64,000 nt of DNA from contig CAJNCF010000003.1 in NCBI GenBank assembly GCA_905221195.1, forward strand, positions 62,001 through 126,000, given 5' to 3'. Numbering within the stretch: the first letter of the stretch is position 1; each line of letters opens with the position of its first letter. This document shows, one piece after another, positions 11,436-21,190 of the stretch. The notes beneath the pieces are model-generated. The model had not been told where the DNA came from. It worked only from the letters and a program-made list of their open reading frames with translations, and made no database searches. The DNA is from a bacterium (GTDB taxonomy: Bacteria; Bacillota; Bacilli; Lactobacillales; Streptococcaceae). The translations under genes and the position numbers were made by a program.

Positions 11436-11918
11436 ATGTCAAAAGAAGTTATTGTTGAAAGTTTTGAACTTGACCACACTATTGTTAAAGCACCTTATGT
11501 CCGCTTGATTGGGGAAGAAACAGGGCCAAAGGGAGACATCATCTCCAATTACGATATTCGTTTAGTGCAACCAAACGAAGACTCTATCCCTACTGCTGGA
11601 CTACACACCATTGAACACCTCTTGGCAAAGCTCATCCGTACCCGTATTGACGGCATGATTGACTGTTCTCCATTTGGGTGCCGTACTGGTTTCCACATGA
11701 TTATGTGGGGACGTCATACCAGCGCTGAAATTGCGGCTGTTATCAAGGATTCGCTCAAGGAAATTGCTGAGACCACTACTTGGGAAGATGTCCCTGGAAC
11801 AACCATCGAATCTTGCGGAAACTACAAAGACCACAGCCTCTTTTCTGCTAAAGAATGGGCGAAACTCATTCTAGAACAAGGAATCTCAGATGATGCCTTT
11901 GAGCGTCATGTGATTTAA
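11436..11918 (+). CDS. luxS: S-ribosylhomocysteine lyase LuxS
   Basis: Cleaves S-ribosylhomocysteine to homocysteine and DPD, the precursor of autoinducer-2, in the activated methyl cycle. The 160-residue product has the metal-binding HTIEH motif (TIEHLLA) and the later SCG segment with the second-site Cys. The frame is open further upstream, but the ATG at 11436 ([15 protein letters not shown]) has GAAAGGAT before it and matches LuxS starts. A -10-like TATAAT preceded by TG lies at about 11403. A terminator follows, so it is monocistronic. Confidence 0.95.
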   Translation: MSKEVIVESFELDHTIVKAPYVRLIGEETGPKGDIISNYDIRLVQPNEDSIPTAGLHTIEHLLAKLIRTRIDGMIDCSPFGCRTGFHMIMWGRHTSAEIAAVIKDSLKEIAETTTWEDVPGTTIESCGNYKDHSLFSAKEWAKLILEQGISDDAFERHVI

Positions 11919-11926
11919 ACACAAAA

Positions 11927-11957
11927 AAGGAGCCAGTTTTTTCATCTGGTTCCTTCT
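11927..11957 (+). terminator. Terminator of luxS
   Basis: Ten-base arms AAGGAGCCAG and CTGGTTCCTT with a T-rich loop, followed by CTTCTTT. Confidence 0.8.
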
Positions 11958-11980
11958 TCTTTATTCTCAAAATTTTGTCT

Positions 11981-12122
11981 TATACTCAATGAAAATCAAA
12001 GAGCAAACTAGCCGCAGGTTGCTCAAAGCACTGCTTTGAGGTTGTAGATAGAACTGACGAAGTCAGTCACATATATACGGCAAGGCGACGTTGACGTTGT
12101 TTGAAGAGATTTTCGAAGAGTA
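11981..12122. repeat. BOX element between luxS and clpL
   Basis: Full-length BOX repeat. One end is TATACTCAATGAAAATCAAA (boxC end) and the other is GTTTGAAGAGATTTTCGAAG (boxA end), with the boxA core ACGGCAAGGCGACGTTGACG inside. The middle holds an internal dyad around CTGACGAAGTCAG. Its end abuts the clpL stop codon. Confidence 0.92.
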
Positions 12123-14228
12123 TTATACTTTCTCACGAATGACCAGAACACCATCTTCCATATCGGCTTCCAAATGTTTGGCATCTAGATGATCCAAGTG
12201 GAAGTCTGTCACCTTATCACGAATTTCTTGTTCAACCACACGACGGAGTGGGCGAACACCCATGACTTCGTCATAGCCTTCTTCTGTGATATAGTCTTTA
12301 GCTGCTTGACTGACTACCAAGTCAATGTCTTTCTTAGCCAAGGTTTGGTTGACTTCGGCCAACATCAAGTCCACAATCTTAGAAAGATCTTCCTTATTCA
12401 AGTGTGAGAACTCGATAACTGCGTTGAAGCGGTTAAGGAATTCTGGACGGAAGAATGGTTTCAAACGATCCATCAATTCTGGTTTGTCCGCATCTTCTGT
12501 CAAGTTAGCTTCATAGCCAAATCCAGCATTTGAGGTCGCAATAATGACAGTATTCTTGAAGTTTACTGTATTTCCTTGACCATCTGTCAAACGACCATCA
12601 TCTAGAACTTGGAGGAGAAGAGTAATCACTTGAGGATCAGCCTTTTCAATCTCATCCAAGAGAATGATAGAGTATGGATTGCGACGGACACGTTCCGTTA
12701 AGGTATTGCTATTGTCATCATAACCCACATAGCCTGCTGTTGTACCAATTAGCTTAGAAACAGCTGTGCGGTCACTGTATTCAGACATATCCAAACGAAT
12801 GATTGCATCCTTGGTTCCAAACATATCGAGTGCCAATTGCTTAGCAAGTTCTGTCTTACCAACCCCAGTTGGTCCTACAAAGAGGAAGCTACCGATTGGA
12901 CGATTGCCTTCATCGAAACCAGCACGGTTACGACGAATGGCACGAGCTACAGCTTCAACTGCCTTATCTTGGCCGATCACCTTGTGTTCCAAGCGATGAG
13001 CCATATCTTTCAAACGTTCGATGTCTGATGCTCCCATTTGTGAAACCGGGATACCCGTCATCCGTTCTACAGATTCAGCCACATCGTTGACACTTGCAGT
13101 CACTTTCATATCTTCTGTGTGGTTTTCGATTTTCTTTTCCAATTCTGCGATGCGTGTTTTATAGTTTAGAGCTGCTTCAAAATCTTCTGCCTCAACTGCT
13201 TTTTCTTGCTTGTCTCTTTCTACCTCTATTTCACGTTCAACAGCATGCACATCTGTTACTGGATGCTGAGCTGCCAAGTGAGCTGCCGTAACATCGACAA
13301 GGTCGATAGCCTTATCTGGCAAGCTACGTTGAGGAATATACTGAACAGAATAATCCACTGCTGCTTTCAGAACTTCATCTGGCAAGATGACATTATGGTG
13401 TTGTTGATAGAGATCACGAATTCCTTGAAGGATTTTATATGTATCCTCTGCAGAAGGAGCATTGACCTTGACTTCATTGAAACGACGAGCAAGAGCCGCA
13501 TTCTTCAAGATGGTGTTACGGTATTCGTCTTGAGTTGTTGCCCCAATCACTGTCAACTCACCACGAGAGAGGGCTGGCTTGAGAATATCCGCAAGCCCTT
13601 TAGAACCACTATCTCCACCAGTGCTACCAGCACCGAGGATTTGATGAATTTCATCAAAGAAGAGGATAATATTTCCTGCTTCTTTGACCTCATTGACTAA
13701 GTTTTGAACATTTTCTTCAAAGCTACCACGGTATTGAGTACCAGCCTCCAGACCTGAGATATCAATGGAAATGATTTCCTTGTTCTTGATAGCGGCTGGG
13801 ACATCTCCGTTCACAATAGCTTGCGCTAGACCTTCGACAACGGCTGTCTTACCAACACCTGCATCTCCGACCAAAACAGGATTGTTCTTAGTACGACGTG
13901 AAAGAATTTCAGATGTTTCTTGAATTTCCTTGTTTCGTCCGATAACAGGATCCAACTTGCCCTCGCGAGCTTCCGCTGTCAAGTTTCGACCTAGTTTAGC
14001 AAGGACACCGTCTTGTTTCATACCTGAAGCCTGTTGTTGCATTTGCCCATCAACTTCTACATTTTCTGGAAATTGGCCAGTTGCACGATAGTGAGCAAAT
14101 TCCTCAGGTGTCACTTCACGACCATTAATCAAGTAGCGACGGTTTTCAGAACTGTATCCTCGCATACCACCCATCAATTGGTTAAATAAATCATCCATGT
14201 TGTTAAAGTTATTAAAGTTGTTGTTCAT
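12123..14228 (-). CDS. clpL: ClpL ATPase/chaperone
   Basis: HSP100-family ATPase of 701 residues that disaggregates proteins under heat and other stress; it lacks ClpP binding in known homologues. The Asn- and Met-rich N-terminus ([15 protein letters not shown]) is typical of ClpL. There are two AAA+ modules: the first has Walker [11 protein letters not shown] and Walker [10 protein letters not shown], and the second has [10 protein letters not shown] and [10 protein letters not shown] short coiled middle domain (around [28 protein letters not shown]) lies between them. Two CtsR boxes upstream indicate repression by CtsR. A BOX element abuts its 3' end. Confidence 0.95.
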   Translation of the reverse strand: MNNNFNNFNNMDDLFNQLMGGMRGYSSENRRYLINGREVTPEEFAHYRATGQFPENVEVDGQMQQQASGMKQDGVLAKLGRNLTAEAREGKLDPVIGRNKEIQETSEILSRRTKNNPVLVGDAGVGKTAVVEGLAQAIVNGDVPAAIKNKEIISIDISGLEAGTQYRGSFEENVQNLVNEVKEAGNIILFFDEIHQILGAGSTGGDSGSKGLADILKPALSRGELTVIGATTQDEYRNTILKNAALARRFNEVKVNAPSAEDTYKILQGIRDLYQQHHNVILPDEVLKAAVDYSVQYIPQRSLPDKAIDLVDVTAAHLAAQHPVTDVHAVEREIEVERDKQEKAVEAEDFEAALNYKTRIAELEKKIENHTEDMKVTASVNDVAESVERMTGIPVSQMGASDIERLKDMAHRLEHKVIGQDKAVEAVARAIRRNRAGFDEGNRPIGSFLFVGPTGVGKTELAKQLALDMFGTKDAIIRLDMSEYSDRTAVSKLIGTTAGYVGYDDNSNTLTERVRRNPYSIILLDEIEKADPQVITLLLQVLDDGRLTDGQGNTVNFKNTVIIATSNAGFGYEANLTEDADKPELMDRLKPFFRPEFLNRFNAVIEFSHLNKEDLSKIVDLMLAEVNQTLAKKDIDLVVSQAAKDYITEEGYDEVMGVRPLRRVVEQEIRDKVTDFHLDHLDAKHLEADMEDGVLVIREKV

Positions 14229-14269
14229 ATTCTTTACCTCTTTTTGTTTACTTAGTTATGATTACTGAT

Positions 14270-14286
14270 ATTGACTATCTTTGACC
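14270..14286 (-). promoter_or_regulatory. CtsR operator in the clpL 5' region
   Basis: On the minus strand GGTCAAAGATAGTCAAT, one base from the heptad repeat GGTCAAA-NNN-AGTCAAA bound by CtsR. It lies about 40 bases before the start codon. Confidence 0.75.
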
Positions 14287-14468
14287 TTTGTCTTAAAAAA
14301 TTTAGACTAGCTAAATCGCTACTCTAGGTACTATTTCTGGTTTTTCTTTTTCAAGCAGGAGTAGACTATCTTTACTTCTGAAGATTTCTAGATTAAACAT
14401 AGACACACCTCTTTCTATTTTACTTTAAATAAGTGTTCACGTAAGGCTTTCATTTACCTTACGTTCAT

Positions 14469-14497
14469 AATATACTACATTAGTCAGAAAAGGTCAA
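14469..14497 (-). promoter_or_regulatory. clpL promoter
   Basis: TTGACC (14492-14497) and TATATT (14469-14474) with a 17-base spacer on the minus strand. The remainder of this 337-base gap shows only the two CtsR sites and the mraY terminator. Confidence 0.75.
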
Positions 14498-14501
14498 GGG
14501 A

Positions 14502-14518
14502 TTTGACTTTAATTGACC
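14502..14518 (-). promoter_or_regulatory. CtsR operator upstream of the clpL -35 box
   Basis: GGTCAATTAAAGTCAAA on the minus strand, one base from the CtsR heptad repeat, four bases upstream of the -35 hexamer. Confidence 0.75.
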
Positions 14519-14534
14519 AATATTTTTTTGAAGC

Positions 14535-14560
14535 AAAAACACCCTGAAATACCAGGGTGT
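14535..14560 (-). terminator. Terminator of the rsmH-ftsL-pbpX-mraY operon
   Basis: Perfect eight-base stem ACACCCTG/CAGGGTGT followed by TTTTTG on the minus strand, just after mraY. Confidence 0.9.
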
Positions 14561-14565
14561 CATTC

Positions 14566-15546
14566 TTACATCAAATATAAAATTGCTAGGGTCAGGAGAC
14601 TTGCTAGAAGTCCCACTCCCCAAAAGAAGAAGTCGACCTTCCACTCGCTCCAAGGATTTCCTTTACCAGACAATCCTCCAAGCTCAAAATGGTGATGCAC
14701 AGGCGTCATACGGAAAATACGTTTGCCACCTGTCAGTTTAAAGTAACTGACTTGCATCATAACCGAAGTTGTTTCAAAAACATAAACAATTCCGATAATC
14801 AAGAGAGTCCATTCTTGGTGGAGAGCCATAGAGATAGCTGCCAGCATTCCACCTAGGGCCAAACTTCCCACATCCCCCATAAAGACCTTAGCAGGCTTGT
14901 GGTTAAAGACGAAGAAACCGAGTAAACCACCAATCATGGCCATAATCACTAGAAGGATATCCATCTGACCTTGCACATAGGCAATAACTCCATAGGCAGA
15001 CAAACTAATCACAACGGAAATACTAGCTAAACCGTCAATACCGTCTGTCAAGTTGACTGCGTTTGAAAAACCGACTAGCCAGAACAGTGCAAAAACAATA
15101 TAGAAAATCCCTAGATGCACTTGGTAACCAAAGACTGAAAGCATATCGCCACCGCGCTCATAGAAAAGGTAGAAAACGACCCCACCTAGAAGCTGAAGAG
15201 CCAATTTTTGCTTAGGATTAAGGCCCTCATTGATTTTACGAAAAACCTTGAGGAAGTCATCTAAAAATCCGACAAGTCCATAAAGGACCAAGATGAACAA
15301 AATCATACCGACATTATTGCTGAATTGGTTACTAAACAGAGAGAGAAAGAAGACAACCAAAACAGAAGCAATTAAGAAAACCAAACCTCCCATTGTAGGA
15401 GTTCCAGCTTTTGCCTGATGCTGTTTGACATCCTCATGCATCTGCTGGCCTGTAATTTGCGCCTTTCTATAAAATTGGATAAAGGCCGGAATTCCTACTA
15501 CAGTTAGTAAAAATGTCACAATTCCAGCACTGATGGAAATAAACAT
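14566..15546 (-). CDS. mraY: Phospho-N-acetylmuramoyl-pentapeptide transferase MraY
   Basis: Integral membrane enzyme that transfers phospho-MurNAc-pentapeptide from UDP to undecaprenyl phosphate to make lipid I. The 326-residue protein has about ten hydrophobic segments. The catalytic motifs are visible: the double Asp in [29 protein letters not shown] and the histidine cluster PVHHHFEL. It is the last gene of a four-gene cluster; its start lies one base beyond the pbpX stop, so the two are probably translationally coupled. Confidence 0.97.
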   Translation of the reverse strand: MFISISAGIVTFLLTVVGIPAFIQFYRKAQITGQQMHEDVKQHQAKAGTPTMGGLVFLIASVLVVFFLSLFSNQFSNNVGMILFILVLYGLVGFLDDFLKVFRKINEGLNPKQKLALQLLGGVVFYLFYERGGDMLSVFGYQVHLGIFYIVFALFWLVGFSNAVNLTDGIDGLASISVVISLSAYGVIAYVQGQMDILLVIMAMIGGLLGFFVFNHKPAKVFMGDVGSLALGGMLAAISMALHQEWTLLIIGIVYVFETTSVMMQVSYFKLTGGKRIFRMTPVHHHFELGGLSGKGNPWSEWKVDFFFWGVGLLASLLTLAILYLM

Positions 15547-15547
15547 A

Positions 15548-17800
15548 TTAGTCTCCTAAAGTTAATGTAATTTTTTTAATGTTTTTGATGGCTGTATTGG
15601 TCCGAACATCTTGCTTCTGAACAACGGAACCTGAGCCTTCAAATTCTAATTTAATATCTAACCATTTGGCAAAGGTCTCAGCAGTCTCTTTTTTCCAACC
15701 ATACATGTCTGGAATTTCTTCTACCTTATCAGATAAGAGGAGAACTTGCTGGTTAGGAGCAAGATTGGTCCCTTCTTCTACAGATGATTCTTTAATTTTT
15801 GTTCCAGTACCTACAACGATTGGTTGCACAATATTTCGGCGTAAGGCTTCCGCCAAATCACCAGGTGAAATATCCTTGATGCTAGGCATTGCATAAGAAG
15901 ACTCTGTCGTCACTTGATCTAAATTCTTAGCAGGTGATAGAAGATTGAGAGAGTCTTTCATAGCTGCAGCTCGCTCCAATATAGGATTGGCAAATTCTCC
16001 CAACTGGATACCTGAATAATGTTCAGGCTGTTGAACCGTTACATACAAGATAAAGTCAGGATTTTCAGCAGGATTCATGGCTACAACTGAGAAAATATAA
16101 TTAGTAGAACCAACCAAGTAGCCTCCGTTTTTTTCGTCAGCGATTTGAGCCGTACCAGACTTGAGGGCGACATTTTGACCTGGAACATTAACGGTTGCTT
16201 TACCTGTACTATGATTATACATAGTTCCATATCTAGGATCTGTTCCTACCAAGACCATGTGAGTACGAGTTTGACTTGCTGCATCTTTCGAAACGGGATT
16301 TCCTACAATTTCCTTTTGAGATTTACGAACAGATTGGTTATTTGGATCATACAAGGCCGTAATAAATTTAGGCTCTAGCATGACGCCATCATTGGCAATA
16401 GCTGTAAAAGCACGTAGCATCTGGGTCTGCGTTACAGAAATCCCCTGACCAAATGCACTCATGGCAATATTAACAATATTATCTGCAGGCAATTGACCTG
16501 AATACTCATCAGTCAGACCAAAACGCGTCGGCACCCCAAACTTAAAGCGGTTTAGATAATCCAACCAAGTAGTATCTCCCATTTTTTGTTCAAGTAGACT
16601 CATTCCAACATTACTGGAGTGAGCGAAACCTTGTGAGAAAGTCATCATCCCACCAGTAGTCAAACCATCATTAACATCCCAATCTCGAATCGTCGCATCC
16701 GCTATTTTTAATTCGCTGCTATTGAAGTATTCTCCACCTGGGAAAGTATTATTATCAATAGATGCTGCTAGCGTCATGACCTTCATGGCTGATCCTGGTT
16801 CGTAGTTACTTTGATAAAGAATATCACGCCAAACAAAGTCTTTGGTGATACCATCCTTAGTATCTGCATTAAAGGTAGGTCGTTGGGTGGTAGCAAGGAT
16901 TTCACCGGTCTTTGCACTGACCAAGGTCGCGGTCATATACTTACCTTTTACTTTTTCTAGAAAGGCATCCATCTGAGTTTCCATGAAAGATTGGAGAGGG
17001 CTAGACAATGTTGTATAGACATCCTTACCATTCACAGTCTTCTGTGATATCTGTTCCGTACCTGGGACGATATTTCCTAAACGATCTTTTTCATAGGTAA
17101 TAATCCCATCTGTCCCTGCAAGAATAGTATTCAAGGAACTCTCTAAACCAGAAGTTCCTAACAAACTCTTGCTGCCATCCTCATTTTCATGAAGTTGGGC
17201 TAAACCAATAAAACTAGAAGCAAATTGTCCATTTGGATAGCTTCTGTTAGGGCTAGTTGTAAAGTCAATTCCTTCAACACTAGCCTCTTTTAATTCTTTT
17301 TTAATAGCCATCATATTGGCATAGGTAATCCCATTTCCTTTTGCACCAAAAGAAACTTGGGTCAGATTTGGTTGGGCTAGTTGCTCTTTTACATAAGCTT
17401 CGTCCATATCCAAATATTTGTGGAAAACTTCTGCTACCTTATTAAACTGCGAATCCTCTACATAAAGAATTTTTCCTGTTGCTGACTTGTATTTTTTATC
17501 AATAACAGCATACACATTATATGAAGTCGCATCTTCAGCGATAGGCACTCCATTTCGGTCATAGATGGTCCCACGCTTAGCAGGAACTGTGCGAGTTATT
17601 TGATGAACCTTCTTAGCTTCTTTTACTAGGTCCGCTCCAAATTTACTACCACTCCCGATAATAACAGCAAAATTGACCAAAAAGATAGCGAAAAGTACGA
17701 CAGCTAACAAACTGATGTACTTACCGACTATTCTACGGTTTTCTGCTGGAGATTTACGATTTCTTATCGCAAATCGGGTTATTTTTTCTGTCCATTTCAT
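15548..17800 (-). CDS. pbpX: Penicillin-binding protein 2x
   Basis: Class B transpeptidase of the septal wall machinery and a primary beta-lactam target. It is 750 residues long, the same as the reference pneumococcal protein. Order: an N-terminal membrane anchor at about 29-50, a dimerisation region, the transpeptidase domain with motifs SAMK at 337-340, SSN near 395 and KSGT near 547, then two PASTA domains. The first motif reads SAMK rather than STMK, the T338A change known from penicillin-resistant strains. His before SSN and Leu before KSGT are unaltered. It sits between ftsL and mraY in the division cluster. Confidence 0.97.
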   Translation of the reverse strand: MKWTEKITRFAIRNRKSPAENRRIVGKYISLLAVVLFAIFLVNFAVIIGSGSKFGADLVKEAKKVHQITRTVPAKRGTIYDRNGVPIAEDATSYNVYAVIDKKYKSATGKILYVEDSQFNKVAEVFHKYLDMDEAYVKEQLAQPNLTQVSFGAKGNGITYANMMAIKKELKEASVEGIDFTTSPNRSYPNGQFASSFIGLAQLHENEDGSKSLLGTSGLESSLNTILAGTDGIITYEKDRLGNIVPGTEQISQKTVNGKDVYTTLSSPLQSFMETQMDAFLEKVKGKYMTATLVSAKTGEILATTQRPTFNADTKDGITKDFVWRDILYQSNYEPGSAMKVMTLAASIDNNTFPGGEYFNSSELKIADATIRDWDVNDGLTTGGMMTFSQGFAHSSNVGMSLLEQKMGDTTWLDYLNRFKFGVPTRFGLTDEYSGQLPADNIVNIAMSAFGQGISVTQTQMLRAFTAIANDGVMLEPKFITALYDPNNQSVRKSQKEIVGNPVSKDAASQTRTHMVLVGTDPRYGTMYNHSTGKATVNVPGQNVALKSGTAQIADEKNGGYLVGSTNYIFSVVAMNPAENPDFILYVTVQQPEHYSGIQLGEFANPILERAAAMKDSLNLLSPAKNLDQVTTESSYAMPSIKDISPGDLAEALRRNIVQPIVVGTGTKIKESSVEEGTNLAPNQQVLLLSDKVEEIPDMYGWKKETAETFAKWLDIKLEFEGSGSVVQKQDVRTNTAIKNIKKITLTLGD

Positions 17801-17803
17801 ATC

Positions 17804-18121
17804 TTACTCCGCTGTTCGGATATTTTCGTTATTCAATTTCAAATCTTTTTTATCTGCAATCTCTTTTAAGCGCTCTGAACGAATCAATTCATTCACTTCC
17901 TGCTTGGCATCGTCCAGCTCTGTCTTCTTCTCCTCTATCTGCGCATTGATTTTTGTCAAATCACTTTGCACTTGCAAGAGTCGTGTCTGCATAAAAATAA
18001 TACTCACTGCTAAAACGAGAGCCGTAAAAGCGATGGAAAGATAAAAAGCCTTCTCCACGCGGGAGAATTTTTTTATACGACTCTGCAAGAATTGACTGGT
18101 TGTTTCTTTTTTATCTACCAT
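17804..18121 (-). CDS. ftsL: Cell division protein FtsL
   Basis: Small bitopic divisome protein of 105 residues that forms a coiled-coil complex with FtsB (DivIC) and FtsQ (DivIB) and supports PBP2x at the septum. A charged cytoplasmic N-terminus is followed by one membrane helix (about 26-46) and a leucine-zipper-like extracellular coil (LLQVQSDLTKINAQIEEKKTEL). It is three bases from pbpX and nine bases from rsmH, so it is part of one operon. Confidence 0.92.
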   Translation of the reverse strand: MVDKKETTSQFLQSRIKKFSRVEKAFYLSIAFTALVLAVSIIFMQTRLLQVQSDLTKINAQIEEKKTELDDAKQEVNELIRSERLKEIADKKDLKLNNENIRTAE

Positions 18122-18130
18122 TTTTTCCTC

Positions 18131-19081
18131 TTACTTGTGAATTTTTCTGGCCACGCGCAACTTAGCTGAGTGCGAGCGGTTATTGGCTTCTAATTCTTCT
18201 GCACTTGGCAAGATTGGCTTTCGGGATACCAATTCCATCTTGGGCTTGAGATCATCTGGGATGAAAGGCAAACCTTTGGGAACTTCCACCGTTGAAGCTT
18301 CCTTGAACAATTGCTTGGTCAAGCGGTCTTCCAAGGAATGGAAGGTAATCACTGAGATTCTACCATCTAGAGCCAACATATCCATAGCCTGCTGGATAGA
18401 TTCATCTGCCGCCCCCAGTTCATCATTGACTTCAATTCGAATGGCCTGGAAAATCTGCTTGGCAGGATGGCCCTTTTTCTTGAGTTCCTTGGCAGGTTTA
18501 GCCGACTTGATAATTTCAGCTAACTCAGTCGTTGTCTCGATTGGCTTCACTTCCCGTGCTTGTTCAATCTTACGCGCAATCTGTTTAGAGAATTTGTCCT
18601 CTCCATATTTGAAGAAAATACGAACCAAGTCATGATAGTCATAGTGGTTCACCACTTTATAGGCTGTTAGACTAGCATCCTGATTCATCCGCATATCCAG
18701 TGGCGCATCCTTTTTATAAGAAAAACCACGCTCACGCTGATCCAATTGAGGACTAGACACTCCCAAGTCATAACAAATTCCATCAATTTCCTGAACACCA
18801 GCTTCGCGCAAACGTGCCTGTAAATGACGGAAGTTATCCTTGATAAAAGTCACCATTCCCTTTTCAATGTAGGGTGCCAAACGTTCTTGCGCATTGTCAA
18901 TGGCATTCTGGTCCTGGTCAAAGGCATAGAGATGGCCTTTTTCACTTAATTTACTTAATAAATATTCGCTATGGCCTGCTCCACCCAAAGTCGCATCAAC
19001 GTAGATACCGTCAGGCTTTACGTTGAGCATATCAATCGTTTCGTGGAGTAAGACCGTTACATGATGAAATTCTTTTGTCAT
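18131..19081 (-). CDS. rsmH: 16S rRNA (cytosine-1402-N4)-methyltransferase RsmH
   Basis: SAM-dependent methyltransferase (formerly MraW) that modifies C1402 in the ribosomal P site. The 316-residue product has the SAM-binding [10 protein letters not shown] motif and the conserved HSLEDRL motif near the C-terminus. It is the first gene of the division/wall cluster, as in other Firmicutes. The divergent gene on the other side is a small HTH regulator. Confidence 0.96.
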   Translation of the reverse strand: MTKEFHHVTVLLHETIDMLNVKPDGIYVDATLGGAGHSEYLLSKLSEKGHLYAFDQDQNAIDNAQERLAPYIEKGMVTFIKDNFRHLQARLREAGVQEIDGICYDLGVSSPQLDQRERGFSYKKDAPLDMRMNQDASLTAYKVVNHYDYHDLVRIFFKYGEDKFSKQIARKIEQAREVKPIETTTELAEIIKSAKPAKELKKKGHPAKQIFQAIRIEVNDELGAADESIQQAMDMLALDGRISVITFHSLEDRLTKQLFKEASTVEVPKGLPFIPDDLKPKMELVSRKPILPSAEELEANNRSHSAKLRVARKIHK

Positions 19082-19177
19082 ATCTTATCTATTTTACCAC
19101 AAATCCGACTAGCTTGCACTAGTCAGACAAATAGGTCAAAAAAAGTAAGATTTCTTTAAGAAATATGTCAAATATGC

Positions 19178-19206
19178 TTGACATTCGCTCTATAGAAGAA
19201 TATAAT
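19178..19206 (+). promoter_or_regulatory. Consensus promoter for the small regulator/membrane-protein operon
   Basis: Perfect TTGACA (19178-19183) and TATAAT (19201-19206) with a 17-base spacer, 40 bases before the first gene. A consensus promoter in front of a repressor-like gene suggests autoregulation. Confidence 0.85.
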
Positions 19207-19246
19207 ATAGTCAAATATATACGACACAAATCAGAAAGGAGTCCAG

Positions 19247-19441
19247 ATGAATCGTGTGAAAGAATTTCGCAAGGAACTAGGCATTTCCCAGCTCGAACTC
19301 GCCAAGGATATCGGTGTCTCGAGACAAACCATCAACATGATTGAGAACGACAAGTACAATCCAACTCTGGAACTCTGTCTCAATCTCGCCCGTAGCCTCC
19401 AAACTGACCTCAACAGTCTCTTTTGGGAGGATGATTTTTAA
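19247..19441 (+). CDS. Small Cro/Xre-type helix-turn-helix regulator
   Basis: A 64-residue DNA-binding protein made of little more than one HTH_3 domain (ELGISQLELAKDIGVSRQTINMIEND). This YozG-like class often sits before genes for small membrane proteins and controls them. AAAGGAG lies seven bases before the ATG. It is followed after 15 bases by the DUF3278-like genes and probably represses its own consensus promoter. The effector is unknown. Confidence 0.85.
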   Translation: MNRVKEFRKELGISQLELAKDIGVSRQTINMIENDKYNPTLELCLNLARSLQTDLNSLFWEDDF

Positions 19442-19456
19442 AAAAGGAGCCAACTT

Positions 19457-19996
19457 ATGAAAAAAGAAACCTTCACTGAAAAACTGATCAAGCGCACATA
19501 CGGTATTTCTGATCCACTTGACGAATACAAAAGACGTGAGGCAGACCGTATAGGTAACCAAGTCTTTATCTTCCTATTTTATCTAATGATCTTCGGCAAT
19601 CTTATCCCTCTCGTTCTGGCCTATAAATACCCGCAAGAAGTGGCTCTAATCTATCCTCCTCTGATTTTAGTGATTGCCCTCATCGCTGCTGGCTATGTCA
19701 CCTACCAAATGAAAAAAACAGGGATTACAGCTATTGATCCAGATATGCTGAGTGAGAAAGAAAGCAAGCAACTACATTACCCTGGTCTGAAAGCAGGTTT
19801 GTTCTTTGGCCTATGGATGTTTTTTATAACGCCTCTCCTCCATATACTCATAGGTGACGGTCAGGACTATTTTCAGTCTCTTCTCACTATAAGAAATGGT
19901 GTATCAAGTATTCTCGGTTCTATTTTCTTCGGAGCGAGTATACAGTTTCTTATCTCCCGTCGCATTGCAAAAGCCAAGGAAGACCAGGATGATTAG
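19457..19996 (+). CDS. DUF3278-like membrane protein
   Basis: A 179-residue protein with a charged N-terminus (KLIKRTYGISDPLDEYKRREADRIGNQ) and four hydrophobic segments at about 35-52, 63-82, 112-130 and 149-166. The layout fits the streptococcal DUF3278 family as I remember it. AGGAG lies upstream of the ATG. The function is unknown. A shortened copy of its C-terminal half follows directly. Confidence 0.7.
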   Translation: MKKETFTEKLIKRTYGISDPLDEYKRREADRIGNQVFIFLFYLMIFGNLIPLVLAYKYPQEVALIYPPLILVIALIAAGYVTYQMKKTGITAIDPDMLSEKESKQLHYPGLKAGLFFGLWMFFITPLLHILIGDGQDYFQSLLTIRNGVSSILGSIFFGASIQFLISRRIAKAKEDQDD

Positions 19997-20006
19997 GAGC
20001 CAACTC

Positions 20007-20249
20007 ATGAAAAAAGAAAAGAAGCAGTTACGTTATTCTAGTCTGAAAGCTGGTTCGATTTATGGAACAGTGATATTTTTTATAATTCCACTCATTGATA
20101 CCCTAACAAGTGAAAATTCAAATTTTATCAGTTCTCTTCTAAATACAAAACATATTTTTAAAACTATACTGGGAGCTTTCTTTTTCGGAGTGATGATACA
20201 TATTGTCGACTCACTTCGTATTGCAAGAGCTAAAAAAGACCAGAATTAG
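20007..20249 (+). CDS. Short DUF3278-like protein (partial tandem copy)
   Basis: An 80-residue protein that aligns with the last 80 residues of the preceding gene (LRYSSLKAGSIYG against LHYPGLKAGLFFG, and a similar ending ARAKKDQN against AKAKEDQDD). It has two hydrophobic segments. The frame is open further upstream, but the ATG at 20007 follows TAGGAGCCAACTC, nearly the same leader as the preceding gene. It appears to be a tandem partial duplication that kept its own ribosome binding site, so it is probably expressed. Confidence 0.7.
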   Translation: MKKEKKQLRYSSLKAGSIYGTVIFFIIPLIDTLTSENSNFISSLLNTKHIFKTILGAFFFGVMIHIVDSLRIARAKKDQN

Positions 20250-20258
20250 GAGGTACCT

Positions 20259-20585
20259 ATGAAATCATTACTAACTTTACTTACCTATCATCTTTTGTTC
20301 AGTTCTCTGCTCATCTTCATCATCATTTCAGGGAACTTGCCAATCAGAGAGATATTCCTCCTTCTAGTCTTTATTCCAGCACTTAACAAAGGACTGACTT
20401 ATCTAAAGATTGACTCCCAAAAAACGCGCATACTCAACTTAGCACTATACTTTATAATTCTATCTTTTCCACAACTGATGCTCATCTCAAGCGGTTGGAA
20501 ATATTATTTACTGCTGACTATCGCTAGCCTTTCTTCTATTACTTATCTTTATTATCTCTATCAATTCGTAAAAGAAAGTCAGTAA
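20259..20585 (+). CDS. Small hydrophobic membrane protein
   Basis: A 108-residue protein with four hydrophobic stretches and no recognised family. The ATG follows AGGAGGTACCT. It is nine bases after the previous gene, in the same operon. Lacking motifs, I assign only membrane location. Confidence 0.6.
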   Translation: MKSLLTLLTYHLLFSSLLIFIIISGNLPIREIFLLLVFIPALNKGLTYLKIDSQKTRILNLALYFIILSFPQLMLISSGWKYYLLLTIASLSSITYLYYLYQFVKESQ

Positions 20586-20611
20586 AACTGCTCATTTAGG
20601 AGGTTACTATC

Positions 20612-21190
20612 ATGAAAAAAGAAGACTTAACCACTCGCCTACTCCGAAATCTCTTTCATGTCCAAGGCCCTTTTGATGAATGCCGTCAAGAGATTATCTA
20701 CAAGGCTTGTGCCCGTTCCATGGTCCAAATCGTTTATTCTTCCTTCTTCCTCTTCTTGTTTTATCTGTTATTTGGACGCTTCATAGAGGTGGTTCGCTAT
20801 GCCATGCCCTACGTTTACTCTGGACTCATTTTTTTCATTACCTTAAAAACTCAAAGAGCCGTCAAAGAACTCCACTTGGAAAAAGATGACAAGTCAGAAA
20901 TCATCCTCAAAACCTACAGCAAAGCTCAAATCAAATTCCGAAGCTGGGTGGTGTTTATCGGTCTTCAGCTTGGCCTCTTTATCCTACTCATCTTTCATAA
21001 AGTCTTCGTTCAGCAGCTGTCCTTTTCAGATTTTGTGAAGTTACTCATGCAATTCGATAAAAGTGTTCCTTTACTGATGTATGGCCTGATTATCGGCAGC
21101 ATTTTTGGAACTCTGACCTACGGATTTCTATCCCTACAGGAAGAGAAAATTCCTAAACATACCAAACAGAAGGAGAAAAGCAATCAATGA
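20612..21190 (+). CDS. DUF3278-like membrane protein
   Basis: A 192-residue protein whose N-terminus (LTTRLLRNLFHVQGPFDECRQEIIYKA) is a diverged version of the first DUF3278-like protein. Hydrophobic segments lie at about 38-52, 62-77, 113-129 and 150-170. The ATG follows AGGAGGTTACTATC. Its last codons overlap the start of the glutathione peroxidase gene by four bases, so the two are coupled. The function is unknown. Confidence 0.7.
   Translation: MKKEDLTTRLLRNLFHVQGPFDECRQEIIYKACARSMVQIVYSSFFLFLFYLLFGRFIEVVRYAMPYVYSGLIFFITLKTQRAVKELHLEKDDKSEIILKTYSKAQIKFRSWVVFIGLQLGLFILLIFHKVFVQQLSFSDFVKLLMQFDKSVPLLMYGLIIGSIFGTLTYGFLSLQEEKIPKHTKQKEKSNQ

Noticed and set aside
11981..12122. Small RNA gene or IS remnant
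   Set aside because: The ends and the boxA core identify it as a BOX repeat, of which further copies occur at 50219 and 57876.
13206..13700. Antisense open frame of 164 codons in clpL
   Set aside because: Shadow of the first AAA+ module and the start of the middle region; no independent signals.
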